NCBI GenBank assembly: GCA_020746105.1
Contig: CM036618.1
Coordinates: forward strand, 3,736,501 to 3,800,500
Origin: Trogon surrucura
Lineage: Eukaryota; Chordata; Aves; Trogoniformes; Trogonidae
Length of the DNA: 64,000 nucleotides
Direction: 5' to 3'
Each line of letters starts with the position of its first letter. Positions within the stretch are counted from its first letter, which is position 1. Both the position numbers and the translations under genes were made by a program. The notes beneath the pieces were generated by a model that saw nothing but the letters and a program-made list of their open reading frames with translations, searched no databases and was not told the DNA's origin. Below, piece by piece: positions 11,705 through 24,013 of this stretch.

Positions 11705-11980
11705 AGAAGCTGCTGTGCTGGGTCAGACTCACCCATTCTCTATCTCCAACAACGAACCACAGCAGGTTCCCAAGGAGAGCGTAAGAATTGGGTAAAATGA
11801 TAAGTTTCCCACAACACTCCCAATCTCCAGCAATCTCCATGTTAGCTACTGCCTACGGAGGTGGCTGATTTTCAGATTTTTCTAATTCTAATGACTTTTC
11901 AAGCTACGTAACCCTTTAGCACCCACAGCCCTCTTCAGAAACGAGCTCCACAGCTTAACCTACATGCCACGTGAGGACGA
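11705..11980 (-). mobile_element. Ancient CR1/L3-like LINE relic
   Basis: AGAAGCTGCTGTGCTGGGTCAGAC, then CCAACAACGAACCACAGCAG, AATGATAAGTTTCCC and CCCTTTAGCACCCACA...GAGCTCCACAGCTTAACC match, with many changes, an old CR1/L3-type element I know from turtle and crocodilian genomes. This end lacks the ATTCTATG octamers of the young avian CR1 copies. Orientation follows from the order of these blocks. Divergence is high, consistent with an insertion older than the other copies in the window. Confidence 0.55.
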
Positions 11981-12917
11981 CGTGGTGCACAGCAGGATGC
12001 TGAAGGCAGGTGTCTGAGCTCAAATACAGCCATATTAATACTGCTGACCAGCTCCTAGATCAGGGGTGATTTGCATTTGGTTAAGTTCATCTCCGGCAGG
12101 CAGATGAACGAGCACATTCTGAGCCCTGACACATTATTATTTAGGCAGCAACCTCTTTCCTGTCATTGGTTTTACTTTGATTTCTCCAGCCCAAACTGGT
12201 CACCCACACCCAAATGGCACCATGCTGGTGGTGGTTTCCAGAGGATGCGGATCCAGTATCTGGATTCTGTGGGATTCCTGTAGGTCAATGGACTCCCATG
12301 CCTCAGTTTCTTGTGTGTTTTGACTGCAGATTCTCTAGATTTGAGGGTATTTCTGCTTGGGTGCATGCACAGAAGACACTGGATGTTGAGGTACATCAGG
12401 GGCTTCCCAGGGAGAGGCGGCAGCTGGTGGGGTTTTGTTTGCACATTAACGGTCCCTAAAACTTCCAGACACCTGGCAAAGGTCAGCTTTGTTTGCACAG
12501 TCTGACAAGGCAACGCACAAATCCGACACCTCTGGAACACACGTACCACAGCCCTGCTAGGAAATAAAAATGGGTCACGGCCAGTTCTCTGAGGGCAAGC
12601 AGCATGGCACAGCTCACATCCATATGGCTGAACTCACCCGTCCTCCAAAACAGGCTGGCATCGTGCCGGCTGGAAAGCATCCACGCTAAAACCTCAAGCG
12701 TGCCCTCATGTTGTCTGGGAGAAGGATCATTGTTCTGGGCCAAAACCGTGGTTGGGGTTGTGGTAACAATGTAGTGGTACGGGTGATCTTGGACCAGGAT
12801 TCAGCCTTGTGCCCTTCCCCTGGTTGGTTTGTTAGGGCAAATGCAGAGACGTGGCCTTTGTGAGCTTTCAGACTCTGCACAGACAAATCATGTCTGCAAG
12901 GACCTGGTGTCTTTGCT
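11981..12917. other. No gene recognised
   Basis: Unique sequence. Overlapping short open frames on both strands (12071-12549) have no recognisable domain. Confidence 0.5.
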
Positions 12918-13825
12918 GGCGACGTGGACAGGGGGATCAAGGGCACCCTCAGCAAGTTTGCTGATGGCACCGAGGTGTGTGGTGAGGCTGAGATGCTGGA
13001 GGGAAGAGATGTCATCCACAGGGACCTGGACAGGTTGGACACATGGGCCAACGCCAACCTCATGAGTTTCAACAAGGCCAAGTGCAAGGTCCTGCACCTG
13101 GGTCAGAGCAACCCCCGGTATCAACACAGGCTGGGAGTGAAGGGATTGAGAGCATCCCTGTGGAGCAGGACTTGGGGGTGTTGGTGGATGAAAAACTGAG
13201 TATCAGTCATCAATGTGCACTCACAACCCAGAAAACCAATCACATCCTGGGCTGCTTCCAAACCAACGTGGCCAGCAGGGCGAGGGAGAGAATTCCAGCC
13301 CTCTTCTCCACTCTGGTGAGACCCCATCTGCAGTTCTGTGTCCAGTTCTGGGGTTCCCAACATAAGAAGGACATGGACCTGTTGGAGCAGGTCCAGAGGA
13401 GGCCACGAAGATGCTCAGGGGGCTGGAGCACCTCCACTGTGAGGACAGTTGGCATTGTTCAGCCTGGAGAAGAGAAGGCTCCAGGGAGATCTCATGGAGG
13501 CTTTTCAGTACCCGAAGGGGCTACAGGAAAGAACGGCAGGGATCAGGGAATGTCATGATAGGATGAGCAGTGGTGGTTTCAAATTGAAAGAGTGTAGATT
13601 TAGATTAGATATTAGCAAGAAATTCCCTGCTATGAGGGTGGTGAGACACTGGCACAGGTTGCCCAGAGAAGCTGTGGCAGCCCCCTCTCTGGAAGTGTCC
13701 AACTCTAGGTTGGACAGGGCTTGGAGCACTGGTCTAGTGGGTGGTGTCCCTACCCATGGCAGGGGGGTTGGAACTGGATGATCTTTAAGGTGTTTTCCAA
13801 CCCAAATTACTCTATGATTCTATGA
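12918..13825 (+). mobile_element. CR1 LINE, 5'-truncated copy
   Basis: Runs from the RT catalytic region (GACGTGGACAGGGGGATCAAGG) to CCAACCCAAATTACTCTATG and a final ATTCTATGA. The box equivalent to FADD reads FADG (12957-12968), so the second catalytic aspartate codon has become glycine. The coding remainder is split over several frames (12924-13199, 13043-13558, 13449-13781). It shares the GGCTGGGAGTGAAGGGATTG segment and most of its body with 31731-32534, so both derive from one subfamily. Confidence 0.94.
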
Positions 13826-14461
13826 CCCACCACCCTGGTCTGGCTGGCTATCTCCATGCATACCCAACAGTGGAGACACCTAAAATTCACCATAACTAAC
13901 TAACCTCCAGTGTCCCGGTCCTGTCAGTGTTCGCTTTGCTAGTAGAAACATACCTTCACCACCAAGGTACATCTTCCATGTGTCCACCTTCCTGCTTGCT
14001 GTTTCCCAGAAAACATCAGAGGAACCAGACTCACGTGCTCTTGCATCTTACAAGACGCTGAAGGCACAAGGAGCTGTGTAATCCACACATGTGGGCAGTT
14101 ATCTTAATCCCAAAGAAATGACAGACACAAGTACGCAAAAACAGGGAGAACACACCAGGACTGAAGACACGGCAGAGCTGGAGCGTATTTGAAAGCCTGG
14201 TTCTGTCAGGCTGGTCCCACAGCTTGGTGCCAGTGCAGGAGGAGACCCAATCTCTGCCTCTTCATTGCAAAACTCAATTTTTTCATAGGCATGGAGAGGG
14301 GAAAAGTCTGAAATGTGGCTTTCCATTTGAGCCAAGCAACGTTCCTCCTTCTACTGTTGTCAAAACCAGTTAAAAATATGCCTGGGTCTTAGCTTTCACC
14401 ATCAGATTATTTACCGCTATCTAAAATGCTGCATTATTATTATGCTTAGGGATACATTTTA
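13826..14461. other. No gene recognised
   Basis: Unique sequence between two plus-strand CR1 copies. Nothing recognisable. Confidence 0.5.
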
Positions 14462-14583
14462 GTGGTGGACTTGGTATTGTTAGGTTAATGCTTGGGCTTG
14501 ATGATCTTATAGGTCTTTTCCAACCAAAACAATTCTATGATTCTATGGTTCTACGATTCTGTAATTCTATGGTTCTATGACTT
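14462..14583 (+). mobile_element. CR1 LINE 3' tail with about six octamers
   Basis: GTGGACTTGGTATTGTTAGG and TTGGGCTTGATGATCTTATAGG lead to CTTTTCCAACCAAAACA and then octamers ATTCTATG, ATTCTATG, GTTCTACG, ATTCTGTA, ATTCTATG, GTTCTATG. The octamer array is unusually long for this window. Confidence 0.9.
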
Positions 14584-16902
14584 TGTAAATTTAGAGCAGC
14601 AAACTCGTAAGCAGAATAGATTTTTCCTTCAATAGTTTCAAAGCAGCAACTTCTCCACAGAGTCAAAGTTCTGGAGGGAAAGAATATTAATTTCGGAGTG
14701 GGGGTATAGTCTGCATCAGCCAGATTTCAGGGATTTCAAAAACTCCCTTTTGACAACACCTATTTGTGAGTGTGCCCAACCACGACAGAAACGTTGCCAG
14801 CCTTCTGAAGCAAAACCCTGGTCAAGCCTGCAAGCCGTGGTCGTTTCAAGAAGATTGGCATTGCCAGATGTGGTACCACGGTGAGACCTTCCCTGGTTTT
14901 AACCATGGTGGCTGAAGGCTCTTACTAGTGCAGCTGCACTAAAATAAGTTTCACCTGGCTTTGACTCGCGCCACAGAGACAGGCCTTCAGGAATAAGTGA
15001 TTTGATCACAGAGAAATGCATCTGGAAAAAATTAGCACTCGGTGCATAGCAGATTGGCAAGCGGAGCGTTTGATCCTCAGGTTGGAAAAGGGTTGGATTT
15101 TCTTCTACAGAAGCCAAATGGCATCCTCCTCCCAACTCAACTTTCAGCTACCACCTTGCAGGCTGCCGTTTTAAGGGATGTTTCTAAAGAGCATGTGCCC
15201 ACCTCCCGTGTAAGGTGAACACACACTCCCAAGAACACAATCGCACAATTGCACTAGCTTAATTACGAGCAGAGGGGCTTAGAAAAGCCCCCGGTGCATG
15301 CTGACAAAGCCTTAGCAATCCAGACTTGCAACAGCATCTGCTGTAGGGAGCTCAGGGGCAGACACACAGTCCGTGCAGAAAGGCGACGGATGCTTTTTGC
15401 ACGCAATATTTTTCTGGCAGGGTAGTACTATCAACCCTACGGCGTTGGAAATAGCAAAAAGAGGTGAGAAGTGTCCCCAAAGACCCACAGGAGGGTGTGT
15501 TGGGCAGGTCTGGTGTTGGGCAGGGAATTGAGAATGCACTCCACTAGGCGTTTCTAAATCAAAGGGCAGTGCCTTGTGAGCAATATAAGCTGATGGACAT
15601 CTAAGTGATGGGAAGAAACAGCCCTGGTCAGGTAACCTCACAACCTGCTGCAAAATTTCTTGTGTTTTCCTCCAATCTAGCTGGCAGAGGGAGGGTTATA
15701 AGCCAGGGGAGAGGGGAAGGTCATTTCATATCACCCAATATCATAATTTCCTTCTCAGGCTCTCCTCCCTAGGCAGATCCACCACTTGCTGCTGACACAG
15801 TCATTCCCTCCAAGCAGGTATTTGTGTGCTAGGCTGTGGCTTTCAGGTCTGAACTCTTGGAAACAGACAGCACAATGCTCTCTTTCCAAAGGTTCTTCTT
15901 AATATTCAACTCGGTTTGGGTGTGGTTCTTAAAACATATCACAGAAACTGCTCATACATGCTATTGAGCAGCCAAGATCACCAACCTGGGACTCAGCTCC
16001 AGGGTCAGCAAGGCTGGGAAAGCTGTTCAGCTCTCCCTAAAACAGACGTCTCCTCCAGCACAGCTAGACTGCTCTCTCCAAGCTCCTCTGTCCTTGAGTC
16101 TCTTAAGAACAGGGAGGCATCTAGCACCCACCATGATGCCCCAGGGTATTTCTCCTGACCTTCAGCTGCTGGTTCAGAGAAATGTTGCAGTCCTACAGGC
16201 TCTGTGCCAGTCCTGTACATCTTCCTATAGAAGAATCCTTCTATCGGGCTGCAATACTCCTTCAGAGCAGCAACCAGCTAGCAAGGATGTGCAGCACCTG
16301 GGTAATTTCGGCTGGGGCCTCTGGGTCCTACTGCAACATCGCTTCTGGGAGGGAGGGCAGGCAAAAACATGACTGTGGATCTTCACATGTTGGGGAGAGT
16401 CAAGACGATGTGTCGGGTGTGTTTTCCTTGTGTTGTTCAGGCTTATTCTTCGGTTGCTGTTGCTCCAGTTGTTGATTAATTCTGCAAACCTTTCGGGGAT
16501 GCTAACGTTTTTATTACTGTGCTGCTAATACAGGAGGTTAATTAGTCCCTCCACTCTCTCTCACCTGCTTGGGGGTGGTAGCTGTCCTGGTGTGGTTTTA
16601 GCCGATACAGGCTGTGATGAAAGAGCCATTGCCAGGTGGGCAACGGGTGTCTCTGCACTAGATTTGGAGCAAAGGTTCAACCCTTTGGGTTCCATCGATC
16701 CCAGGTCTCTTTGCAATGACCCAACAAAGGGAGATCTCAACCCCCATGCTCAAGGTGCAGCACTCTCCTTGCTGGTGGCTTCAAACTCATGGGGAAACAG
16801 GAGGTGCAGCCATCCGGTACCCCAAACCCCTTCCACTACCCCTCCAGTCGATGAATTTGGGATGATCGGCGCATTCCATCCCACCCTGTCTTACCATGGA
16901 AG
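14584..16902. other. No gene recognised
   Basis: About 2.3 kb of unique sequence with no RNA gene, repeat or convincing coding frame. Confidence 0.5.
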
Positions 16903-16960
16903 CATAGAATTGTTTGGGTTGAAAGGGGCCTTTACAGGGCATCTAGTCCAGCTCCCTCCT
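16903..16960 (-). mobile_element. CR1 LINE 3' tail, very short
   Basis: CATAGAATTGTTTGGGTTGAAAG and GGCATCTAGTCCAGCTCC form an inverted CR1 end. Another CR1 tail on the same strand begins 70 bp downstream. Confidence 0.75.
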
Positions 16961-17030
16961 CTGGATCCTGCCTGTGAACTCTGTCCCAATCCTGCTTAGA
17001 CTCACCCTTGGTATACCAGGGAGATCAGAA

Positions 17031-17800
17031 ATCATAGAATCATAGAATGGCCCAGGCTGGAAGGGACCTTAGAGATCATGTAATCCAACCTCCCTGTCAC
17101 GGGCAGGGACGCCTCTCAGCTAGATCAGGCTACTCAAGGTTCTGTCCAACCTGGCCTTGAACACCTCCAGGGAGGGGGCAGCCACAACATCTCTGGGCAA
17201 TTTATTCCAGAGTCTTGCCACCCTCGCACTGAAGAATTTCTTCCTAAGATCCAATCTAAATCTATTCTCCTTCAACTTAAACCCATTTCCCCTTGTCCTC
17301 TCAGTGGACGCTCTTGTACAGAGTCCCTCCTCAACCTTCTTGTAGGTTCCCTTCAGGCACTGCAGGCAGGGATAAGGTCCCCCCGGAGTCTTCTCTTTTC
17401 AAGACCGAACAATCTCAGCTCCCGCAGCCTGTCATCAAACCAGAGGTGCTCCAGCCCCTGAATCATCTTTGTGGCCTCCTCTGAACACGCTCCAACAGCT
17501 CCATGTCCCTCTTATGGTGGGGACACCAGAACTGGACACAGTATTCGAGGTGGGGTCTCACAAGAGCAGAGTAAAGGGGGAGAATCCCCTCTCTTGCCCT
17601 GCTGGCTGCGCTTCTCTTTATGCATCCCAGGACAGGGTTGGCCTCTGGGCTGCAGGAGCGCCCTGACGGCTCAGGGTGAGCTTCTCGTCTATCAACACCT
17701 CCAAGTCGTTCTCTTCAGGGCTCCTCTCACCCCACTCTGTGCCCAGTTTGTATTTGTGCCTGGGATTGGCCCGACCCAGGTGCAGGACCTTGCAATAGGT
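17031..17800 (-). mobile_element. CR1 LINE, 770-bp 5'-truncated copy (CR1-X-like tail)
   Basis: Starts ATCATAGAATCATAGAATGG and continues CCCAGGCTGGAAGGGACCTTAGAGATCATG. This tail (GGCCATTCTATGATTC in sense) is shared with 57664-58200 and with the CR1-derived part of the tRNA/CR1 element at 60269. The copy reaches the region encoding LHLGRAN-type residues (GACCCAGGTGCAGGACCTTGCA) at 17800. Its coding frame carries several stops. Confidence 0.93.
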
Positions 17801-20714
17801 TCTGCTGTCATTCCAGCAAGGTCTCCAAATATGATGGGATCAAGCTGGTCTCTACTAGAGACACTTGTGATTCCCCTTCCTTCTTCCTCTTCCATGCTAC
17901 ATTTCTCAAGTTATGCTGAGTTCGAACTTGGGTTTTATATCCTCCTCCTGCCATTTCTAAGACAAGACCCTGTATCTTGGCAGAAATTACTGCCTGGGTG
18001 GAGGCCCATGAAGTCGCTATGCACAACTCCACCTGCTCCATGCATCACTCCTCAAGGGCATCTAGGCTCACCTGATGGCCCTCTGCTCCTCTCCCTACAG
18101 CCCCAAGGCCATGTCTGGAGGCCAACCTCAGGTTTGTGGGGCTAAGAGAAATAATTTCTTTAATGTGAACTCACAGTAGATTAGGTTTTCGTGTGAGGAT
18201 CCCCTCTCTCTAGCCAGCACATCCTATTTAGCTTAGCTTAGTTGCTTTTCACAGCACAGCACGGTGGCCAATATCTACAAGAAGATGTCAAAGAGCAAAA
18301 AGAGCAGCAGCAGCCTCAGTGGGAAGCACCTGGTTTCAGCAGCTCTCCTGGGATGGGACAAGAGCTGGTGCCTCCACAGTGGAGTAGAGCTAGAGCCTCC
18401 TTCTCTTTGTTTCTGAGTAACTTGTGCAAATCTTTTGTGCTTCCACTCGTCCTGGTGAAGCAGGAGTGTTCATTCTTAGCTCCTGGAGCACATGGACCTC
18501 CTCAGAAAAAAAAAATGTACTTTCCAAGCTAGGATCTTTAGGAAAATGAGATATCTAATGAAAAGCTATCCCCTTTCCCAATTATTTTTTAAGTACTATA
18601 GACATGAAATAAAATATTTTTTATTAAAATGTCAGAAAGCAAACAAAAAAAAAATCTGAAGGGATATTCCACACCAAAGCTAAAATCAACTCTGAAAAAT
18701 TACTAAAGCAGAAGAGTTAACCCTGGACTGTAATTTCTTTCCTAGGGAGACAGCAAAGCCTCTAGAGTTCTCTGTACAGAGGGACTACTGTGAAGTCTGG
18801 CAGTATTTGATTTTATTGTTTTCACTTCAGAGTAATAACAGCCTCTCTCTAAAACTAGAGACTGGATTTGTCCTTATAATATGACCTTTTTGTAGCCTAC
18901 AAGTAGCAGGAAAAAGACAGACTCTGTCAGAAAATGGACAAGATCTCTGGCTTTCTGCCTGTGGAAAGCCAGGTTTTATCCGTGTTCAGCTCCGAGCTGC
19001 TCTGGAGACAAGAACGTGGTGATCCCCACTTAACCGCTGTGATCTGCCATTTCCAGAGCTCCTCCTGGGAACCCAGGCCAAGTCCCCAATGTGTTTTCGC
19101 TTTTCTTGCAATGGTTGAGCAATCCTTCCTCAACATCCAGGATCAGAAAGGGCCTTCTTCCCTTGTCAGACCACCACAACGGCCACCCAGCTTCCCAGCA
19201 ATGCTCACAGCCTTCCTGCTTGTCTTGTGAGCAGTCCATTCCCACGCGTGGTGGGGAGGACACCTAAGGTTGAACCCAGCATCATTCCCTCTCCCATAAT
19301 CACACCCACTCTGATCAGAAACACAATAGAGAAGAAATCACAATACGCTGGAATACACAAGTGCTATTGTTTAAGTTAATCCACTGAACGTTCTTCATCT
19401 CCTGCAAGAGCCCCAACAGAACAGTAGCCTCCAGCAAAGGGCTTTCCCTGATGGGATTTAATCTCCGCTCTAGTCAACTGCTCCCTCATCTTCCCTAATA
19501 AAAGCCCTGGGAACTACACACCGTCTGTTTTGAAAGGCACAGAAGCAAAGGAAAATGGCCAAATACGAAAAATGGAAGGATAAATTGCTTCCTCGGGTAA
19601 ATCAAAGCAAGCCAGTAGAGGTTGGTCTACCACAAAACCCATCCCTCCAAACAGGGGTAAGGTGAGGAACTGATGTAGGGCTCATCTCTTAACATCACCA
19701 GTGAGCACAAACTTATATTTCACTTTCAAACACATCTGATGAGATACCTTTTCAATGAAGCTACAAGGAGACGGAATGGGTCAGATAGAGGAAACATTCT
19801 GGTGTGCTGGAAGCATGAAGACCATCCCAAAAAACCAACCATCTGGGTCTGAAATGTCAGGCAAATCCTTACTCCAACACCATATCACGTCATACATTAA
19901 TCACACAAGTCTTTCTTCCAGCAGGCACATGAGAGAACGATACCTCAATCATGGCTACGTGTTTAATTGCACATTAACCTTAAGAGCCCAATGCTTTAGA
20001 GGAAGGAGTTTAATTCAATTAACACACCCATGGCTTTTTCAGCCAGGCTACGAACTGACCTGCTGATGTAAGGACACTTAAAGGTGGCACCGGAGTTCAA
20101 ATGTACCATCTTCCACTACTTTCCATTTGCAGTCAAACAATAAAAAGGACATCAATGATACCAGCAGAAGTGGTATTTGTCGTAAAAACATCCCAACACC
20201 TGGTTTTGCAGTGTTAAAGGCAAGAAATATTGGCTGCTATTCTTCAGGTGTTCAAAGTGGATTCGAGCACAGATGTGTAAGATTCATAAAACAAGAAGAA
20301 AGTCAAATCCATAGTCCCCAAAGGAAGAGTCTTGTACCGGGATCGAGAGACAATGAGAGGCCAGATGGCCTCTTCTTTGCTTGACAACCCACTGGAGATG
20401 CTGCTTTGCAGGTTGTAGCAGACTTGGTCTCAGATGGGTCAAACACGAGTGGGCTTTTTTAGCTCGAGGGAGGGAGGTTTTGTACAGCACAAACACCAAG
20501 TGTGGGACAGGGCGGTGTGCACAGAATCACTCATGACCTTGACCATACGAGTCGTCCCTTCTTTGCTCTGTTTTTAGAGCTGCAACATGATGTCCTGAGT
20601 CTCTGCTACAAGACCAGCTTGATGCAAGCCACTACGGAGAGGAGCCTGAGCACATTCACTCTCACAGGATCTGGCCTCGTTCGTGCATCTTGGCCAAACT
20701 GCACAAATCGTGGC
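17801..20714. other. No gene recognised; short A-runs
   Basis: About 2.9 kb of unique sequence with A-runs at 18507-18516 and about 18644. I see no coding frame with protein character and no RNA gene. Confidence 0.5.
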
Positions 20715-21025
20715 CGGAGGATGGAGCCAGGCTCTTCTCGGTGACAACCACTGATAGGACAAGGGGTAATGGGCTGAAACTGGAACAGAAGAGGTTCCGC
20801 TTAAACTCGAGAAGAAACTTCTTCTCAGTGAGGGTGACGGAGCACTGGAACGGGCTGCCCAGAGAGGTTGTGGAGTCTCCTTCTCTGGAGACATTCAAGA
20901 CCCGCCTGGACACGTTCCTGTGTAGCATAATCTAGGCATTCCTGCTCTGGCAGGGGGATTGGACTTGATGATCTTTCGAGGTCCCTTCCAATCCCTAACA
21001 TTCGATGATTCTATGATTCTACGAT
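20715..21025 (+). mobile_element. CR1 LINE, 5'-truncated copy
   Basis: Begins GGAGGATGGAGCCAGGCTCTTC and ends CCAATCCCTAACATTCGATGATTCTATGATTCTACGAT. The frame 20690-20935 keeps the C-terminal CR1 block ([44 protein letters not shown]) intact to its stop. It is very close to the copies at 2638 and 39663. Confidence 0.94.
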
Positions 21026-21383
21026 CCGGCCCTGCCACCCACTATCTCCAGTTCTTCTTGACTGCATAAGTGTCCCTACGACCAGTCAAAACAGGGCCAA
21101 GACAAAGCCTTCACCTCTAGAAAACTGATGATCCACATTGCTAACAGTCAGCAGGGGTTGTGAAACAGTTTTAGCTGATGGAAATTCATATTCACTCAAA
21201 CAGTTCCCAGGCAGTGACCATTCCCAAGAGATGGCATAGAGAAATCGTAGCAGGTTGTCTCCCCTCATCCAGTACAGCCTTCCACCACCAGCTCAGCCAC
21301 CTTCACATTCTCTGGGAGATAGAGCTCTTCAGCTTCAGCCTACAGACATCTCGCTCTGGCAGGCTACAACACAGCCCTCACTA
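21026..21383. other. No gene recognised
   Basis: Short unique stretch between CR1 copies of opposite orientation. Nothing recognisable. Confidence 0.4.
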
Positions 21384-21596
21384 GAGTCATAGAATGGTTT
21401 GGGACGGAAAGGACTTTTAAATCTCACCTAGTCCAACCCCCCTGCAGTAAGCAGGGACATCTTCCACAAGATCAGGTTGCTCAAAAGCCCCATCAAGTCT
21501 GACCTTGAATGTTTCCAGGGATGGGGCCTCCACCACCTCTCTGGGTAACCTGTGCCAGGGTTTCACCACCTTCATCATAAAAAAATTTCTTCCTTA
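21384..21596 (-). mobile_element. CR1 LINE, 5'-truncated copy
   Basis: AGTCATAGAATGGTTTGGGACGG and CACCTAGTCCAACCCCCCTG at the inverted 3' end, then GCAGGGACATCTTCCACAAGATCAGGTTGCTC. The copy ends at the AAAAATTTCTTCCTTA segment, after which the sequence is unique. Confidence 0.92.
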
Positions 21597-23861
21597 TACA
21601 TTTCTTCTTTATTTTTCCCTTATTATTCCAGACACTGAATAGAAAAGAACACAAAGATGATGACTGCAGCCTATCACGGTGGCTGCTTTGCCATCGAGTG
21701 ACCCAGGGCCTGGTGCCAAGTTGTGTAGGTGAAGCAAAGTTTGTGCATTGGAATTTCTGCTTGTCTTTTGGGAAGAGGGATGGAGACCCAACAGTCTTGG
21801 GGAAATACAAACGAGGTCGCTTGAGCACCAGAGCATTTGCACAAGGGACGCTGTCTCTCTCCTTCCAACCCATCAGAGGATGATTTGAAGAGGGAGGCAG
21901 AGTTAATCCTAACTTTGAACAACAAAATTCCACCTAATTCTAAACAAAGGTGTTTTATTAAAAGAATAAATCCCAAGTGTGCATGCAAGTGTGTTTTCTT
22001 CTCGAGATGGGAGAATATCACACTGAAGGGCAAGAACTTTTGAAACACCATTGACACCATGAACTCCATAAAACCAGTGGTTGTGTCCCAATTCTCCTCT
22101 ATGCAAGATATGGGTAATGCTGAACCCCTTCTCCTCCACCACAATTTGCCAGCACAGCTGCACAAAGGGTATTATTTTACATTCTGAACATTTGAGTGGT
22201 CAGTAATGCCCTTTGCACCTTAACCTTGGCACTGATGGTCTGGGCTTGGCAGGCTGCGAGCAAGAGAAAGAGGCAGCAGAGAGGGGAGACGAGATCTCAG
22301 AAAGCACTGAGGAAATTCAAGGAGTGTTGGGAACTGCCAAGGTGAACGTGAGCCGAATACCTAGAGGAATGGGCAGATGGGAGAGAAAAAACAGCAAAGC
22401 TTCAAAAACTGGAGGCTGGTTCCTGGTGCATCCGCTCCGAGGATAGCTGGGATGCAGCAAGGGAGCACACCTGGTGAAGAAGGGGGAGGCGGGGGCACCG
22501 ACAGCTCTCATCCTTCTCCAGGGTATCTCGGAGCTGTGAGGGGAAAAAAAAAAAAAAAAGGCCGAAAAACCATCCAGCGACCTCGCTGAAATTAGAAACT
22601 TAACAATGAACACGCTCCACATACAACTTGCCCGTCTCGGTAGCCATGGAGACGGCTACAAATCTGTGTCAGCCGCAATCCGCTCTCCAGCTCCTAAAAT
22701 TTAAAACGAGAAAGGAGGGAGTGAGGGCTGGGAGGAGAGAAGGGGGAATTCCTCTGCACTGTTTGGCTTTGATGTGCATCACGTTTAAAGGCACAGGGGA
22801 TTATCTGAGCCCGATGCTGGATAAAGCAGCGGCTGTGCAGCAGTTGATGTGCGCTGGCCACGTCTCCTTCCAGCAGAGCATCTCCTCGGCCTCTGTTAAC
22901 AGCCGTGTCGAAATGTCTCGGTGCCGGGGACGAACCCGACGCCACGGTGTTCCCAGGAGGCTGCAAAGCATCAGCATCATCCCGGAGGCAGGGGGCTGAG
23001 GCAGCATCTCGGAGGGGATGGAAGGACCAGGAGAGCCAAGGAAGGAGAATTCAAAGAATCTGTGCAGGGCTTCAGAGGGGAAACACCCAGGAAGGAGGTT
23101 GGTGGTCCCATCGTAGTAAAAAGTCAGAGAGGAATTCCTGCTGCCAGGATGGCAGGAGAGAAAATGATGCAGGAAAGAGAAGGATGAGACCACAGACTTG
23201 TGGGCTTAGAGGTCACAGCTGAGATTTAGGGCACGAACAACACACTCCAAGTTAGGAAAACGGCTGTCTCTGTAAGCACAGCAGCAAAAATATGTTGTTG
23301 GCCAAGACTTGCAGCCTCTTGGACATGTAAGCAGGTTCAAGAATGAGTGGGAGCAATATTCTGAATCTGTGGCTACACAGAAAGATCATGGAAAGTTGCT
23401 CTTTCAGCTGGGCAAGAGTAAAGTCAGGGGGTACAAGGAATAAAAAGAGCCACTCCCCAGACCTTCATCCAGTAATTCTTCCCCACATTGGCAAAATACA
23501 GCCAATACTCCCACCCACTCAATCACCACCCTGGCTAATTACTAGCATTCGGGACATTTTTACTTCTTCTGCGTTTCCTTTTATCTCTTTTTTGCACTCC
23601 TTTGGGTTGTTTTGGCTTATTTGTGGTACAACGCATCTCACTCCTATTTCAGCTGCTACACAGAGTTGAAGGCAACGTGTCGTATGAAACTGAAGGGGTG
23701 CAGGAAACTCAGCAGTACAAGGATGGATTAGAGGACTCTGAAACTCTTACAGAAATGAAATAATATTGAAGACTACACCACCAATGCTAAGTTATACAAA
23801 GCCATACTCAAATCATGAATCATCTACTGAGTTAGAAAGCAAGGAGGAGCTGCTCTCAGGG
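21597..23861. other. No gene recognised; several candidate control sequences
   Basis: About 2.3 kb of unique sequence. It includes a 16-base A-run (about 22544-22559) and an X-box-like palindrome at 22640-22659, and it is locally G/C-rich from 22440 to 23060. Open frames on both strands up to 163 codons have no recognisable domain. Confidence 0.5.
22640..22659. promoter_or_regulatory. RFX X-box-like palindrome
   Basis: GTAGCCATGGAGACGGCTAC. The first 14 bases agree with the RFX X-box form GTTGCCATGGCAAC at 11 positions. The outer GTAGCC and GGCTAC form a perfect 6-bp inverted repeat. There is no gene next to it that I can name, so function is inference. Confidence 0.35.
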
Positions 23862-24013
23862 ATTCCCCCTCCCTGGAAGTGTTCAAGGCCAGGTTGGATG
23901 GGGCTTGGAGCAACCTGGTCTGGCTGTAGGCGTCCCTGCCCATGGCAGGGGGGTCGGAACAAGATGATCTCGAAGGTCGCTTCCAACCCAAACCATTCTG
24001 TGATTCTATGATG
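23862..24013 (+). mobile_element. CR1 LINE 3' fragment
   Basis: CCCTCCCTGGAAGTGTTCAAGG through GGTTGGATGGGGCTTGG to TTCCAACCCAAACCATTCTG and ATTCTATGATG. It covers the last codons of the ORF and the 3' UTR. Confidence 0.92.
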
